Shown here in pieces: positions 17,542-26,903 of a stretch of DNA of 64,000 nt (positions are counted from its first letter, which is position 1; each line of letters begins with the position of its first letter). The DNA is from an uncultured Verrucomicrobiales bacterium (GTDB taxonomy: Bacteria; Verrucomicrobiota; Verrucomicrobiia; Verrucomicrobiales; DEV007), in NCBI GenBank assembly GCA_937922595.1, contig CALAIY010000029.1:1-64000 (forward strand). The letters are read 5' to 3'. Made by a program: the position numbers and the translations under genes. Below the pieces are notes generated by a model. It did not search any database, was not told the DNA's origin, and saw nothing but the letters and a program-made list of their open reading frames with translations.

Positions 17542-17632
17542 TGGTGGGTGAGGTGGCTTTAAAAAACAAAACTCCTCTTTTTTTATTGTAATTATAGTTT
17601 AGGTTCACTGAGTTCTGATAAATCTGAATTTT

Positions 17633-18568
17633 GTGATATTTTGGCTTTTAAGCGCCTTTAGGCTCCGTATTTCGCTGGTTGCAACCGTAGGGGTGGCGCT
17701 GGTGGTGAGCTGTGGGGCTTTGAGGGCAAAGGGAACTGGGGAGGTTCCTGGTGAGGGACACGATATTTTTATATTTTCTGATGTCGCTGATGGCGGGCCG
17801 ATTCCTGAGTGGAAGTGCGCGAGTGCACTGGAGGCTTGGGAAAGGGAGCTTTCAGAAAAAATTGGCGAAGAGGTGAGGGTCTCGATTGTGCCGAGTGTGC
17901 AGGGGGGGGCTGGATTGAAGATGATGGGGACTCCGAGTGTGGCAGTGGTTCCGGTGGTGGAGATGGGGCGCTGTGAGGGGATGATTCCGGAGTTTCTTGT
18001 GGAGCATGAGGATGGGCTTTACTCAAAATTTATGCTGATCGCTCCGCGCGGGGGGGTGATTGTGCAGGGGGATGAGCCGACACAGGTTGGACTGTTTGAT
18101 TCTTCGATTACGATGACTTGGAATGGGCGGGTGTGGGCTCGCTCGATATTGCCGGATGTGGAGACAGGCTTGTTCCGAGTAGTGCCGGAGAGTGGTGGTG
18201 TGGTGATTCCAGTGTTTTTTGGACGGGCGGCTTATGGAGTTGTGGATAAGGAGGGGTTTCAGGCTGAGATTCTTAGAAATCCGCAGGTGGAGGATAAGGT
18301 GGAGGTGATCGCGGAGTCGCCTCCGATGCTTGGGAATGCTGTTTTGATAAGGGAGGATTTGAGGGCACCTATGGCTGAAAAAATTCGGCGAGAGCTTGCG
18401 TTGTCTTCGAAAGGGAAAAATGGGGCGATCGTTTTTAGTGTGCTGGGGTGGCGTGCGCTAAGGCCTGTGGAGGAAAAAGAGGTGGAGTTGATTTCCGAAA
18501 ATTTGGCGATGCTGGCTGGTGACGATGAGAAGAGTGCTACGGCGGAGATGAAGGGAGGAAAAAAATGA
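17633..18568 (+). CDS. PhnD-like substrate-binding protein, probable lipoprotein
   Basis: A 311-residue extracytoplasmic protein. The N-terminus is hydrophobic after two arginines and contains VVSC at about residues 24-27, a fair lipobox, so C27 may be lipidated. The mature part has the pattern of PhnD/TauA-like periplasmic binding proteins: DIFIFSDVADG start, GLKMMGTPSVAVVPVVEMG hinge-like segment, and LLDSS-type strand pairs. No transporter permease or ATPase is nearby. Instead, the 3' end overlaps the start of a histidine kinase by 4 bases. This suggests it works as a ligand sensor for that kinase. The start is a GTG; the ligand is unknown. Confidence 0.7.
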   Translation: MIFWLLSAFRLRISLVATVGVALVVSCGALRAKGTGEVPGEGHDIFIFSDVADGGPIPEWKCASALEAWERELSEKIGEEVRVSIVPSVQGGAGLKMMGTPSVAVVPVVEMGRCEGMIPEFLVEHEDGLYSKFMLIAPRGGVIVQGDEPTQVGLFDSSITMTWNGRVWARSILPDVETGLFRVVPESGGVVIPVFFGRAAYGVVDKEGFQAEILRNPQVEDKVEVIAESPPMLGNAVLIREDLRAPMAEKIRRELALSSKGKNGAIVFSVLGWRALRPVEEKEVELISENLAMLAGDDEKSATAEMKGGKK

Positions 18569-19983
18569 GATCTACGCGATCGGATCTGACACGGCGAACT
18601 TCAATTTTGAGGAAGGTGGTGGTGATGGCGTGTCTGGTGGCGTCGCTTTCTGTGATTATCTTTGCGACTTTTATGGCTGCGCATGAGCGCAGGAGTGCGG
18701 TGGATGAGCTGGCGGTAGATGCTTCAGCTCTTGCTCAGTTGGCTCGATCACTATGTCTTTTGGAAATAGCTAATGAGAATTTTTCGGGTGCAATCGCCAC
18801 GGCTCAGTCACTTTTGGATCGGGAAAAGCAGCTTATTCAGATTGATCTCGGTTTTGGGTCTGGCGAGAATGTTGAGGTGCGTGAGGATAGCTGGAAGTCT
18901 GTTGTTTTTGAGAAGGCGGTTGTGGAAGTGCCGACGATGTTGGAGGAGACTGTTTTAGCGTTACGGGAATTGATTTATCCTGATCTAGTGAGTGTTTCGC
19001 GGACGGAAAATATTATCGGGGAGAGTGGCTTGGGTGGGATGGTGCGGGTGTATGTGGAGCCTTTGGCTAAGCCGACTGATGCGGCGATGGTGCGGTATGC
19101 GCTGACGGGGAAGGTGGGAGGTCTTTCGTTGGCGTTAGGTGGTTTTTTTGCGTTTTTCTATGCGCGGAATCTTACTCGGCCGGTGAAGGCTTTGCAGCGC
19201 TTTGCGGGGAAGGTTGCTTCGGGGAAGCTGGATACTCGGTTTGAGCTGAAATCAGATGATGAGTTTGGGGATCTCGCGGAGTCGTTGGTGACGATGGTGC
19301 AGAATCTTGATCAGAGTCAGAAGAAGTTAATGAAGTCGATGCGGTTGGAGGCATCGCATCGGGAGAAGGACGTGCTTTTACGTGAGATTCATCACCGGGT
19401 GAAGAATAATATGCAGATTTTGACGAGCCTTTTGCGACTTCAGAGTCGACGTACCGAATCGCTGGAGATGAAGGGGGTGCTCAATGATAGTGAGGCGCGA
19501 ATTCGCTCGATGGGGCTTCTTCACGAGAAGCTTTATCAATCGGATAGTATTTCACGAATCGATTTGAAAGGGTATTTGGAGACACTTGTTTTTGAATTGC
19601 AGAGGATGAATACGACGCATAAGCATCCAGATTTGAGGGTTACTGCTCAGGGGATCATGCTTGGATTGGATTCTGCGTTGCCTTGTGGATTGATCGTGAC
19701 TGAGCTTGTTTCGAATGCGTTTAAGTATGCGTTTAAGGATGAGAAGAAGCCGGTAGTGGTAGTGAATGTTTCGAAGCAGCCGACTGGTGAATTTTCGCTA
19801 GTGGTGTGGGATAATGGGTGTGGGATGCCGGATGGAATAGATATCGGGACGGGGACTTCGCTGGGGCTTAGGCTGGTGCGAATGCTGACGGAGCAGTTGA
19901 ATGGCGAGGTGAGTTTTTCTGCGGAGCAGGGGACGCGATTCGAAATTCGATTTAAGGAGTCAGAATATAAAAACCGATACTAG
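18565..19983 (+). CDS. Membrane sensor histidine kinase, HisKA_2 type with HAMP
   Basis: A 472-residue kinase. Two membrane helices (about residues 17-38 and 183-200) flank an extracytoplasmic domain of about 145 residues. A HAMP domain (about 200-255) leads to a HisKA_2 dimerisation domain with EIHHRVKNNMQ (H276/H277; the His before RVKNN is the likely acceptor). The HATPase has N-box residues in LVSNAFKYAF, WDNGCGMPDG and the GTSLGLRLV loop. This class often signals to atypical receivers. Its start overlaps the preceding binding-protein gene, and a receiver/hybrid kinase follows 44 bases later. The periplasmic domain may read the occupancy of the binding protein; that is inference. Confidence 0.88.
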   Translation: MRSTRSDLTRRTSILRKVVVMACLVASLSVIIFATFMAAHERRSAVDELAVDASALAQLARSLCLLEIANENFSGAIATAQSLLDREKQLIQIDLGFGSGENVEVREDSWKSVVFEKAVVEVPTMLEETVLALRELIYPDLVSVSRTENIIGESGLGGMVRVYVEPLAKPTDAAMVRYALTGKVGGLSLALGGFFAFFYARNLTRPVKALQRFAGKVASGKLDTRFELKSDDEFGDLAESLVTMVQNLDQSQKKLMKSMRLEASHREKDVLLREIHHRVKNNMQILTSLLRLQSRRTESLEMKGVLNDSEARIRSMGLLHEKLYQSDSISRIDLKGYLETLVFELQRMNTTHKHPDLRVTAQGIMLGLDSALPCGLIVTELVSNAFKYAFKDEKKPVVVVNVSKQPTGEFSLVVWDNGCGMPDGIDIGTGTSLGLRLVRMLTEQLNGEVSFSAEQGTRFEIRFKESEYKNRY

Positions 19984-20027
19984 CCATATTTTCAACATCC
20001 TGTATTGTTGCAATCCCCAAATTTTTT

Positions 20028-22667
20028 ATGAGCCAAAGCACCCCGCTTCCTGAAAAGCTACTCGTTGTTGATGATGAACGCATCGTCGCGGAAGATTTGT
20101 GTGAGTGTCTTATGGGAATGGGCTTCGAGGTGTGTGGACCGGCGAAATCGGGGCCGGAGGCGGTGGCTTTGGCGCATGAGCATAAGCCGGATCTGGTGCT
20201 GATGGATATTGTCCTTCAGGGGGATATGGATGGGGTGGATGCGGCGAGGCTGATTCGTGATCAGCTGGCGATTCCGTGTATCTTTCTTTCTGCGTATTCG
20301 GACAAGGGGGTATTGGATCGTGCGAAGAAGATTAATCCGTTGGGGTATATTGTGAAGCCGTTTCAAGAGGAGGGGCTTCGTACGACGGTGGAGGTGGCTT
20401 TGCATCGGGTGCGGATGGATCGGGCGGTGAGTACGAATGCGGAGTGGTTTGGGACGACGTTGATGAGTATTGCGGATGCGGTGGTGGCTGTGGATGGGGC
20501 AGGAGTGGTTACTTTTGTAAATCAGGCGGCGGAGAAATTGGGAGGACGTGTTTCATCAGGGATTGTGGGGCGTCCGGTGGCGGAGGTGTTTGGGCTGGTT
20601 GATCTTGAGAAAGGTGGGGCTCCTATGGGGCATCCTGTGGTGGATGCGATTGCTTCTGAGAAGGAGGTGCGGTGGAATGATAATCGCTCGGGCTTGGTTA
20701 CTGAGGCTGGAGATGTGGTCCCGGTGGAGGCGGTGGCGTCGCCGATTCATGGGAAAGAGGGCGGGATTGTTGGTGCGGTGTTGATTCTTGCAGATATTAC
20801 GGAGCGCAGGCGTGCGGAGCAAGATCGGGAGAAGCGCTCCCGTGAGCTTGAGCATTTGGTGCAGGCGCGGACGCGTGAGATTCAGAAGGTGAATACGAGC
20901 CTGGCGGGTGAAATTGAGGAGCGTAAGCGTGTGGAGGAGGCGTTGCGCTATCGGATGGGGATTCAGCAGTTTGTGCGGACGGTGATGAATCGTTTTCTTA
21001 CGGCAGAGCCTGCGGAAACTGATTCGGCTATTGATGCGACGCTTTCTCAGTTGGGGAGTTTTTCGGGGGCGGATGCTGTGTTTCTTGTCGAATTTTCTCC
21101 AGGTGTGCGTAGCCGGGAAGATGAGGTGGTGCTTACGCATGAGTGGAGGCGTGATGGCGAGCGGCTTTCGGCTTCGTCTGGTGGGAATTTAAAGATGCTG
21201 GGCGATTGGGCGCGGCAAATTGGTGAGGGGGCGAGTGATACGGTTCTCGTGGCGGATCAGGGTGGGGCTGCTTCGGCTATTGCGGATGCGCGAGGGGCGC
21301 AGACGACGCTTTTGGTGCCGCTGGTGGCTGCGGGCAGAATTAGCGGTTTCTTAGGGATCGATGCGAAGGCTCCTACGAGAAAGTGGTCGCGTGAAGATGG
21401 GGGTCTCCTTCGGATGGCTGCTGATGTGTTACTTACGGCAAGGCGTCGGGAAAATCAGGCACAGGAAAATGAGCAGCTCATTCAGCAGCTGTATCAGGCG
21501 CAGAAGATGGAGGCGATTGGTAAGCTTTCGGGTGGGATCGCGCATGATTTCAATAACATGCTTTTGCCGATTATTGGCTATAGCGATCTTTTGATTCAGA
21601 AGGCTACGGAGGCGGGGATTGAGACGTCTGAGGAGCTTTCGGAGATTCGGCGCGCGGCGAAGCGTGCGGCTGGGCTTACGCGGCAGATGCTGACGTTTTC
21701 TCGGAAGCAGGTGGTGCAGAAGCGGGTGATTCACGTCCGTGAGCATCTTGCGGGAGCAGAGGTGATGCTGGCGAGAATTATTGGTGAAGATTTTAAATTG
21801 GTGACTCGTTATGCGGAGGGTATCCCGCCTGTGAGCGCAGATCCTGGGCAGCTGGAGCAGGTGCTGATGAATCTTGTGGTGAATGCGCGGGATGCGATGC
21901 CGCAGGGTGGCTCGATTTTCTTGGCTACTGCTGCGGTGGATTCTGCGAAATTTGCGGTGCCGCTGCTTGGTGGTGCAAAACCGGAGGGGATGTATGTGGC
22001 GGTGACGGTGCGGGATACGGGGGTGGGGCTGGATCCGGCGATCAAGACGAAGATTTTTGAGCCGTTTTTCTCGACGAAGGGTGCGGATGGAACAGGGCTA
22101 GGGCTGTCGGTGGTTTATGGGATTATTGAGCAGCATGATGGTGGGCTGAATGTGGAAAGTCGCGAGGGGCAGGGATCTGCGTTTACTGTGTTCTTGCCTG
22201 CGGTGGAGGCGACGCCGGAGATGATTTCGGAGGCGTCGAGCAGTGATGAGAGTCCTTCGGTGATTGAGAAGGGCAAGGGCGAGCGGATTTTGCTAATCGA
22301 GGATGAGTCTGCGGTGCTCCAATTTGTGAGCCAGGCGCTTAGCCAAAATGGATATGAGATCGTGACGGCGATGTCTTGTGCGGAGGCGCGGGAAGCGTTC
22401 TCCCGTGAGCGCGGCCGTTTTGATATGATCTTTAGTGATGCGGTGCTTCCTGATGGAAATGGTGTGATGCTACTGGATGAATTCTTGAAGGTGAATCCGG
22501 GACTTCCTGCATTGCTGAGTAGCGGATATACGGATAAGGATTCGTTGGTGGAGCTGGCAAAGCAGCGTGATATTACGTTCCTTCAGAAGCCTTATTCACT
22601 CCCTGTCCTGATGCAGACTGTGCAAGAGGTGGCAGGGGCAAAGGGGATGGCTATGGAGCTTACTTGA
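20028..22667 (+). CDS. Receiver-PAS-GAF hybrid histidine kinase with C-terminal receiver
   Basis: An 879-residue soluble protein. Domains in order: receiver (about 8-128, phospho-acceptor D60 in VLMDIVLQG); PAS (about 135-262); coiled coil (about 262-310); GAF-like (about 320-470); HisKA (H506 in GGIAHDFNNML); HATPase with NLVVNARDAMP and GTGLGLSVVYG; and a second receiver (about 755-875, acceptor D804 in FSDAVLPDG, K in LQKPYS). The N-terminal receiver probably takes phosphate from the upstream HisKA_2 kinase, and the C-terminal one would pass the signal on. No transcription-factor output domain is present, so an external output protein is expected. It is co-oriented with the sensor genes at a 44-base gap. 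Confidence 0.9.
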   Translation: MSQSTPLPEKLLVVDDERIVAEDLCECLMGMGFEVCGPAKSGPEAVALAHEHKPDLVLMDIVLQGDMDGVDAARLIRDQLAIPCIFLSAYSDKGVLDRAKKINPLGYIVKPFQEEGLRTTVEVALHRVRMDRAVSTNAEWFGTTLMSIADAVVAVDGAGVVTFVNQAAEKLGGRVSSGIVGRPVAEVFGLVDLEKGGAPMGHPVVDAIASEKEVRWNDNRSGLVTEAGDVVPVEAVASPIHGKEGGIVGAVLILADITERRRAEQDREKRSRELEHLVQARTREIQKVNTSLAGEIEERKRVEEALRYRMGIQQFVRTVMNRFLTAEPAETDSAIDATLSQLGSFSGADAVFLVEFSPGVRSREDEVVLTHEWRRDGERLSASSGGNLKMLGDWARQIGEGASDTVLVADQGGAASAIADARGAQTTLLVPLVAAGRISGFLGIDAKAPTRKWSREDGGLLRMAADVLLTARRRENQAQENEQLIQQLYQAQKMEAIGKLSGGIAHDFNNMLLPIIGYSDLLIQKATEAGIETSEELSEIRRAAKRAAGLTRQMLTFSRKQVVQKRVIHVREHLAGAEVMLARIIGEDFKLVTRYAEGIPPVSADPGQLEQVLMNLVVNARDAMPQGGSIFLATAAVDSAKFAVPLLGGAKPEGMYVAVTVRDTGVGLDPAIKTKIFEPFFSTKGADGTGLGLSVVYGIIEQHDGGLNVESREGQGSAFTVFLPAVEATPEMISEASSSDESPSVIEKGKGERILLIEDESAVLQFVSQALSQNGYEIVTAMSCAEAREAFSRERGRFDMIFSDAVLPDGNGVMLLDEFLKVNPGLPALLSSGYTDKDSLVELAKQRDITFLQKPYSLPVLMQTVQEVAGAKGMAMELT

Positions 22668-22681
22668 TCGTTGATCGGTGG

Positions 22682-23659
22682 CTAGCGGATCGTGATTTTT
22701 GCGCCGGGGCGGAAGAGTGTTGGGAGGCGGATGGCGTCCCAATTGGCGAAGCGAATGCAGCCGGCTGAGCGGGAGCGACCGATGGTGTGGGGGCTGCTGG
22801 TGCCGTGGAGGCCGATTCCAGATTTGCTGGTGCCACACCAGATGATGCCTACGGGGGAGTTGGGGCCGGAGGGGATCATGAGGTAATCGTCCGAGCGTTT
22901 CCCTTCTTGGAGCATGCTTTTATCGTAGCGAAACTCAGGGGTGGTGATCATGTTTTTGAGCGTCCATTCACCCCGGTGGATGAATTTTTCTTTTCCGGGA
23001 GTGATGGGAAAGGATGCTACGAGGGATTGAGTGGTGGGATCCCAGATGGTGGCCATTTTTTCGCTGGTATCGACGACGATGTGACGAGTGGAGAGGCCAT
23101 TGGCTTTGCCGTAGGATTTGTCTTTGGCGACGCTTTCGATTTTGAAGGGGGTGACGTTGGGGACTTTGACGGTGGTGCCGATGCTGTAGGATGAGCCTGG
23201 ATTGAGCTCTTTGATGTAATCTTCGTGGGTGTGAAAGCGCTCGGAGAGTAATTCTGTGGTGCGGCGGTAGGGGAGGGTTTTTCGCTCGGCTTGCTTGGGG
23301 TAATCGTAGGGGAGGGTGCTATCGACGAATTTTTTGTCGGAAGCGGTGATGGTGTAGGTGGTGAGAGGCTCGGGGATGGCGAGGGCGGCGCGCTTTAGGA
23401 TGGGGGCCCAATTGTGGATGGGCTGAATGCTTTCTTTGGTGTTGTAGTGGGCGACGGCTTTGCGGGTGAATTCGCCGACGCGGCCATCGATGAAGCCGGG
23501 GCCAAAGAGGCTTTGATCGAGGAAGATCTGGGCTTGGGTGATGAGTGTGCGGTCTTTGGGCTCGGCGGTGAACTCGTGACCTGAGGCGGTTTTCTTCCCA
23601 GCTAGGGCTGCGGGGAGGAGGGATAGAAGAGCAAAAGCGGTGAGTATGCCGGTGTTCAT
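22682..23659 (-). CDS. L,D-transpeptidase with peptidoglycan-binding region
   Basis: A 325-residue secreted enzyme of the ErfK/YbiS/YcfS/YnhG (YkuD) family, which forms 3-3 peptidoglycan crosslinks or attaches proteins to peptidoglycan. The signal peptide ends near LAG (residue 21). A peptidoglycan-binding-like region (about 35-75) and a LysM-like middle part (about 135-180) precede the YkuD domain. The signature runs from H285 (HGTSSP) to catalytic C301 (SAGCIRF). Length is normal for a two-domain member. It converges with the hybrid kinase 14 bases away and lies directly downstream of the GH63-like gene on the minus strand. Confidence 0.92.
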   Translation of the reverse strand: MNTGILTAFALLSLLPAALAGKKTASGHEFTAEPKDRTLITQAQIFLDQSLFGPGFIDGRVGEFTRKAVAHYNTKESIQPIHNWAPILKRAALAIPEPLTTYTITASDKKFVDSTLPYDYPKQAERKTLPYRRTTELLSERFHTHEDYIKELNPGSSYSIGTTVKVPNVTPFKIESVAKDKSYGKANGLSTRHIVVDTSEKMATIWDPTTQSLVASFPITPGKEKFIHRGEWTLKNMITTPEFRYDKSMLQEGKRSDDYLMIPSGPNSPVGIIWCGTSKSGIGLHGTSSPHTIGRSRSAGCIRFANWDAIRLPTLFRPGAKITIR

Positions 23660-23673
23660 GTGTTTAGGATCGG

Positions 23674-24876
23674 TTAAATACCGGCTAAACGCAAGGGCGC
23701 GAAATGGTCGGGAGCGCTAGCTGTTGTGATTTCGAGCATGTCTTGAATGAGGAGGTTCCACCCGATAAATCCGCCGCCTTTGCCGTCGGGGGATTGCTCG
23801 GGGGTGGGCGCGAGTGGGGTGCCGGTCTCGGCGCAGTAGTTTTCGTGCATGGAGCCACATGCGTCGAGGTCGGTGAGGCAGAGTTTGGCGACGCGGGTGG
23901 CGAGATCGGCGGCTTGGGTGGTGAAGCCGTAGCGATGGAGGGCGAGGGTGTAGAAGTAATTCGCGATGGGCCAGATGGGGCCGCGCCAGTTGGAGTAGGG
24001 ATCGATGATGGGGGCGTTTGAGTAGGTGCGATCTTGCCTGGATAGGGAGCGGGCTCCCCATTGGGTGAGAAGGTGTTTCTCGGAGAGGAGGTGTTTTTCA
24101 AACATCGTGGCGGCTTGCTCGGGGGTGGCGAGGCCGGCCCAGAGGGGGACGAAATTCGAGTAGCTGATGGCATGAACTCTTGCTCCGGTGTCGCGGCGGC
24201 GATTGAGGAAGGTGCCGGTGGTGTGGCACCAGAGGTGTGCTTGGAGGGCGGTGCGGATGTGATCGGCTTCGGCTTGGAAGGTGGTGGCATCGGCGGTGTG
24301 GCCGAGGCGGAGGGCGAGTGTGGCGAGGGCGGAGTATTCTGCGTGCTGGAAGGCGTTGAGATCGCAGGAGAGGAAGAGGCGATTGGTTTCGGGGCGGGAG
24401 GAGTCGGCGGGGTTGTTGTCCGCGCCGGATTGCATGGCGTTGTCCCAGAAGTAGAGGCCGGTGGCGGTGTCTCGGTGGGTTTTTTCGCGGCGGCGGACGA
24501 TTTGACAGATTTCGTCGTAGTGTGGTTTTACCCAAGCGTCATCGCTTTCGAGTCGCCCTGCGGCTTCGGCGGCTTGAGCCATGAAGGGTTTTAGGGTGAA
24601 ACTGCGGTGTCCAGATTCGCGGCGCTGGGGGGTGATGCAGCCGGCTGGGTAGCCGAGTTCTTTCGTGGCGCTTACGAAATTGAGAACCCAGTAGCGAAGG
24701 TATTCAGGCTGTTTTCGCCCTGCGAGGTGGACGGCGATGAAGTAGCCGTCCCAGTCCCAGAGCTGCTGGTAGAATCCGGCGGGGACGCCGTAGGGGTGGG
24801 GGATGAGGCCTGAGGCTTCGCGGAGTGTCGTGGGGCGAAGGCGATCGAAGTGGGGCGTAATGGGGACGTCCAGCAT
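23674..24876 (-). CDS. GH63/trehalase-like glycoside hydrolase
   Basis: A 400-residue cytoplasmic enzyme with the (alpha/alpha)6-barrel pattern of MGH1/trehalase-like hydrolases. Visible signatures include YQQLWDWDGYF near the start, FWDNAMQSGADNN in the middle (the family's general-acid loop), IDPYSNWRGPIWPIANYF, and a C-terminal part with HENYCAETGTP. GH63 and related enzymes of this size act on mannosylglycerate, glucosylglycerate or other small alpha-glucosides; I cannot tell which here. The gene lies 8 bases after the aspartate kinase gene, reading on the minus strand, probably as part of one transcript with the L,D-transpeptidase. Confidence 0.85.
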   Translation of the reverse strand: MLDVPITPHFDRLRPTTLREASGLIPHPYGVPAGFYQQLWDWDGYFIAVHLAGRKQPEYLRYWVLNFVSATKELGYPAGCITPQRRESGHRSFTLKPFMAQAAEAAGRLESDDAWVKPHYDEICQIVRRREKTHRDTATGLYFWDNAMQSGADNNPADSSRPETNRLFLSCDLNAFQHAEYSALATLALRLGHTADATTFQAEADHIRTALQAHLWCHTTGTFLNRRRDTGARVHAISYSNFVPLWAGLATPEQAATMFEKHLLSEKHLLTQWGARSLSRQDRTYSNAPIIDPYSNWRGPIWPIANYFYTLALHRYGFTTQAADLATRVAKLCLTDLDACGSMHENYCAETGTPLAPTPEQSPDGKGGGFIGWNLLIQDMLEITTASAPDHFAPLRLAGI

Positions 24877-24884
24877 TGGGCTGC

Positions 24885-26111
24885 TTAGATCATGTGAAGC
24901 TTGAATGCTGCGTGCACAATTTGTGCGGCGCGCTCGATATCAGCTCCGTCTACGGTGACGGAGATTTTGATCTCGGAGGTGGAGATCATCTGAATATTGA
25001 TGTCTGCGCTGGCAAGGGCGTCGAACATCTGGGCGGCGACGCCGGAGTGTGAGCGCATGCCGATGCCGACGACGCTGAGCTTTGCGATTCCATCTTGTGG
25101 GGTGAAGCGGGTCTCTCCGCCGAGGGATTCGATCACGTGGGCGACGGCGTCGCGGGCTTTGCCGAGGTCGTCGCGGTGAAGGGTGAAGGAGATGTCGGCG
25201 AGGCCGGTTTTCGATACGTTCTGCACGATCATATCGATATTGAGTTGTGCTTCGGCGATGGCGGAAAAGACGCGCGAGGCGGCTCCGGGCTTATCGGGCA
25301 CGTTTTCGATAGTGACCTTGGCTTGGTCGCGTTCGAGGCTGACGCCGCGAATGACGACGCTTTCCATGGAGGAGTTTTCTTGGGTCACGAGGGTGCCGGG
25401 GTTGTCGTTGAGGGAGGAGCGAACTTCAAAATTGACGTCGAACTTATTTGCGAATTCGACTGCGCGGTTTTGCATCACTTTGGTGCCCGAGGAGGCGAGT
25501 TCGAGCATTTCCTCGTAGGCGATGGTTTCGATTTTCTGGGCGTTTGGGACGACGCGTGGGTCGCAGGTGTAGACGCCATCGACGTCGGTGAGGATTTGGC
25601 AGAGGTCGGCTTTTACTGCGGCAGCGATGGCGATGGCGGAGAGGTCTGAGCCGCCGCGTCCAAGGGTGGTGATGTGTCCATCACGGTCGATTCCTTGGAA
25701 ACCGGCGATGATGACGATGTGCCCGGAATCGAGTAGCTCGTGGATTGCCTTGGGCGAGATGTTTTCGATGCGGGCTTTGGTGTGAACGCCATCGGTGGTA
25801 ATCCCTGCTTGAGCTCCGGTGAGTGAGCGCGCTTTGCCGCCCATTCCGTTGATCGCCATGGAGGTGAGGGCGATTGTCTGCTGCTCGCCGGTGGCGAGGA
25901 GCACGTCCATTTCACGCTCGGGTGGGGTGGTGTCGCCGGATACATCCGTGGCGAGGGTGACGAGGGTATTCGTGACTCCGCTCATTGCAGATACTACGCC
26001 GATTACTTGGTGGCCTTCTGCTTGGGTCGCGAGAAGTCGCCGGGCTACATTTTGGATGCGCTCGGGGGTGCCGACGGATGTGCCGCCGTATTTCTGGACG
26101 ATGAGGGACAA
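24885..26111 (-). CDS. lysC: Aspartate kinase
   Basis: A 408-residue cytoplasmic enzyme that phosphorylates aspartate, opening the lysine, threonine and methionine pathway and, in this group, diaminopimelate for the cell wall. The N-terminus SLIVQKYGGTSVG is the family signature. The catalytic domain runs to about residue 245, including GRGGSDLSAIAIAA. Two ACT-type regulatory domains follow (about 265-408; AKVTIENVPDKPGAAS and KLSVVGIGMRSHSGVA), as in feedback-inhibited forms. I set the start at the TTG at 26111-26109, immediately before SLIV. The longer frame adds 29 atypical residues and makes the protein too long. No lysine riboswitch pattern was seen in the 130-base leader up to the tRNA. 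Confidence 0.92.
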   Translation of the reverse strand: MSLIVQKYGGTSVGTPERIQNVARRLLATQAEGHQVIGVVSAMSGVTNTLVTLATDVSGDTTPPEREMDVLLATGEQQTIALTSMAINGMGGKARSLTGAQAGITTDGVHTKARIENISPKAIHELLDSGHIVIIAGFQGIDRDGHITTLGRGGSDLSAIAIAAAVKADLCQILTDVDGVYTCDPRVVPNAQKIETIAYEEMLELASSGTKVMQNRAVEFANKFDVNFEVRSSLNDNPGTLVTQENSSMESVVIRGVSLERDQAKVTIENVPDKPGAASRVFSAIAEAQLNIDMIVQNVSKTGLADISFTLHRDDLGKARDAVAHVIESLGGETRFTPQDGIAKLSVVGIGMRSHSGVAAQMFDALASADINIQMISTSEIKISVTVDGADIERAAQIVHAAFKLHMI

Positions 26112-26241
26112 GGTAGAAAAGAGTGGAGCGGATGTGGATAGCAGAAGGCGACGGGAAAGAAAGGGATTTTCCCTTGCGGAAACGCGACCAGGAGGCAAGG
26201 GTGCGCGCCCGCTAGAGATCGACTCCTAGCTTTTGTAATAA

Positions 26242-26331
26242 GGACAGGTGCCAGAGTGGTCGAATGGGCACGCCTGGAAAGCGTGTGTGCCAGCAATGGT
26301 ACCGTGGGTTCGAATCCCACCCTGTCCGCCA
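26242..26331 (+). tRNA. tRNA-Ser (anticodon GGA)
   Basis: The acceptor stem GGACAGG (26242-26248) pairs with CCTGTCC (26321-26327). The anticodon stem CACGC/GCGTG encloses the loop CTGGAAA, giving anticodon GGA. There is a long variable arm typical of serine tRNAs and a TTCGAAT T-loop. The terminal CCA is encoded at 26329-26331. Confidence 0.96.
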
Positions 26332-26371
26332 CTTTTCGAGGAATCGAGTGCTGAGAACGTGATTTTTTCTG

Positions 26372-26896
26372 ATGAAACTTCTTCTATTACATTTCGCGGT
26401 TTTACTCTTGATCCCGGTGTCTGCTTTTGCGCGGGTTGGAGAAACTTTGGAGGAATGTGTGGAGCGCTACGGTGAGCCGGTGGCGACTGTCCAAAAGAAG
26501 CTTGAGGAAAGCGATGATGAGGCGAAACGCTTTCTTAAAGGGAAGGTTGCAATCACGATAGAGTTTAAGCGAGGGAAAGCGTGGCATATACGGTTTGAGC
26601 AAAGGCGTAGTTTTAGCGTCGATCTGCTTCAGGGGCTTTTGTCGGCAAACGTGGGTGCCACGAAGTGGGAGGGGCCGCATAAGTATGATGAAAAGCAGTT
26701 TTGGATGTCCGCGAATAAGGAGCTTCATGCGGTGTACAATCCGCTTCAGGGAGCTTCTCGGCTTATGATTCTTAATGATAAGGCGTTGAAAGCACTGGAG
26801 GCGGAGCGTCAAAAGCGAATGAAGCTTGTGGGGACTATCGAGGCCGATGAGTGGGTGGATGCTTTTTACGGTGCTCCGAAGGCTGAGGGTTTTTGA
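26372..26896 (+). CDS. Small secreted protein of unknown function
   Basis: A 174-residue protein with a clear signal peptide (hydrophobic [20 protein letters not shown]). The mature part begins [16 protein letters not shown], a pattern common in short secreted proteins of Planctomycetes and Verrucomicrobia. It continues with a predicted beta-rich segment ([19 protein letters not shown]) and a charged helix. No enzyme motif is visible. It precedes eboE by 7 bases on the same strand, so it may belong to the ebo transcript; it does not look like EboA or EboB. It starts 40 bases after the tRNA-Ser. Confidence 0.6.
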   Translation: MKLLLLHFAVLLLIPVSAFARVGETLEECVERYGEPVATVQKKLEESDDEAKRFLKGKVAITIEFKRGKAWHIRFEQRRSFSVDLLQGLLSANVGATKWEGPHKYDEKQFWMSANKELHAVYNPLQGASRLMILNDKALKALEAERQKRMKLVGTIEADEWVDAFYGAPKAEGF

Positions 26897-26903
26897 TAGA
26901 TCT

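Noticed and set aside
17551-17581. Terminator after cassette D
   Set aside because: Only a 4-base stem with a 20-base loop precedes the T-run; too weak to call.
26112-26241. Lysine riboswitch ahead of aspartate kinase
   Set aside because: The leader is too short and lacks the conserved core; no multi-stem structure was apparent.
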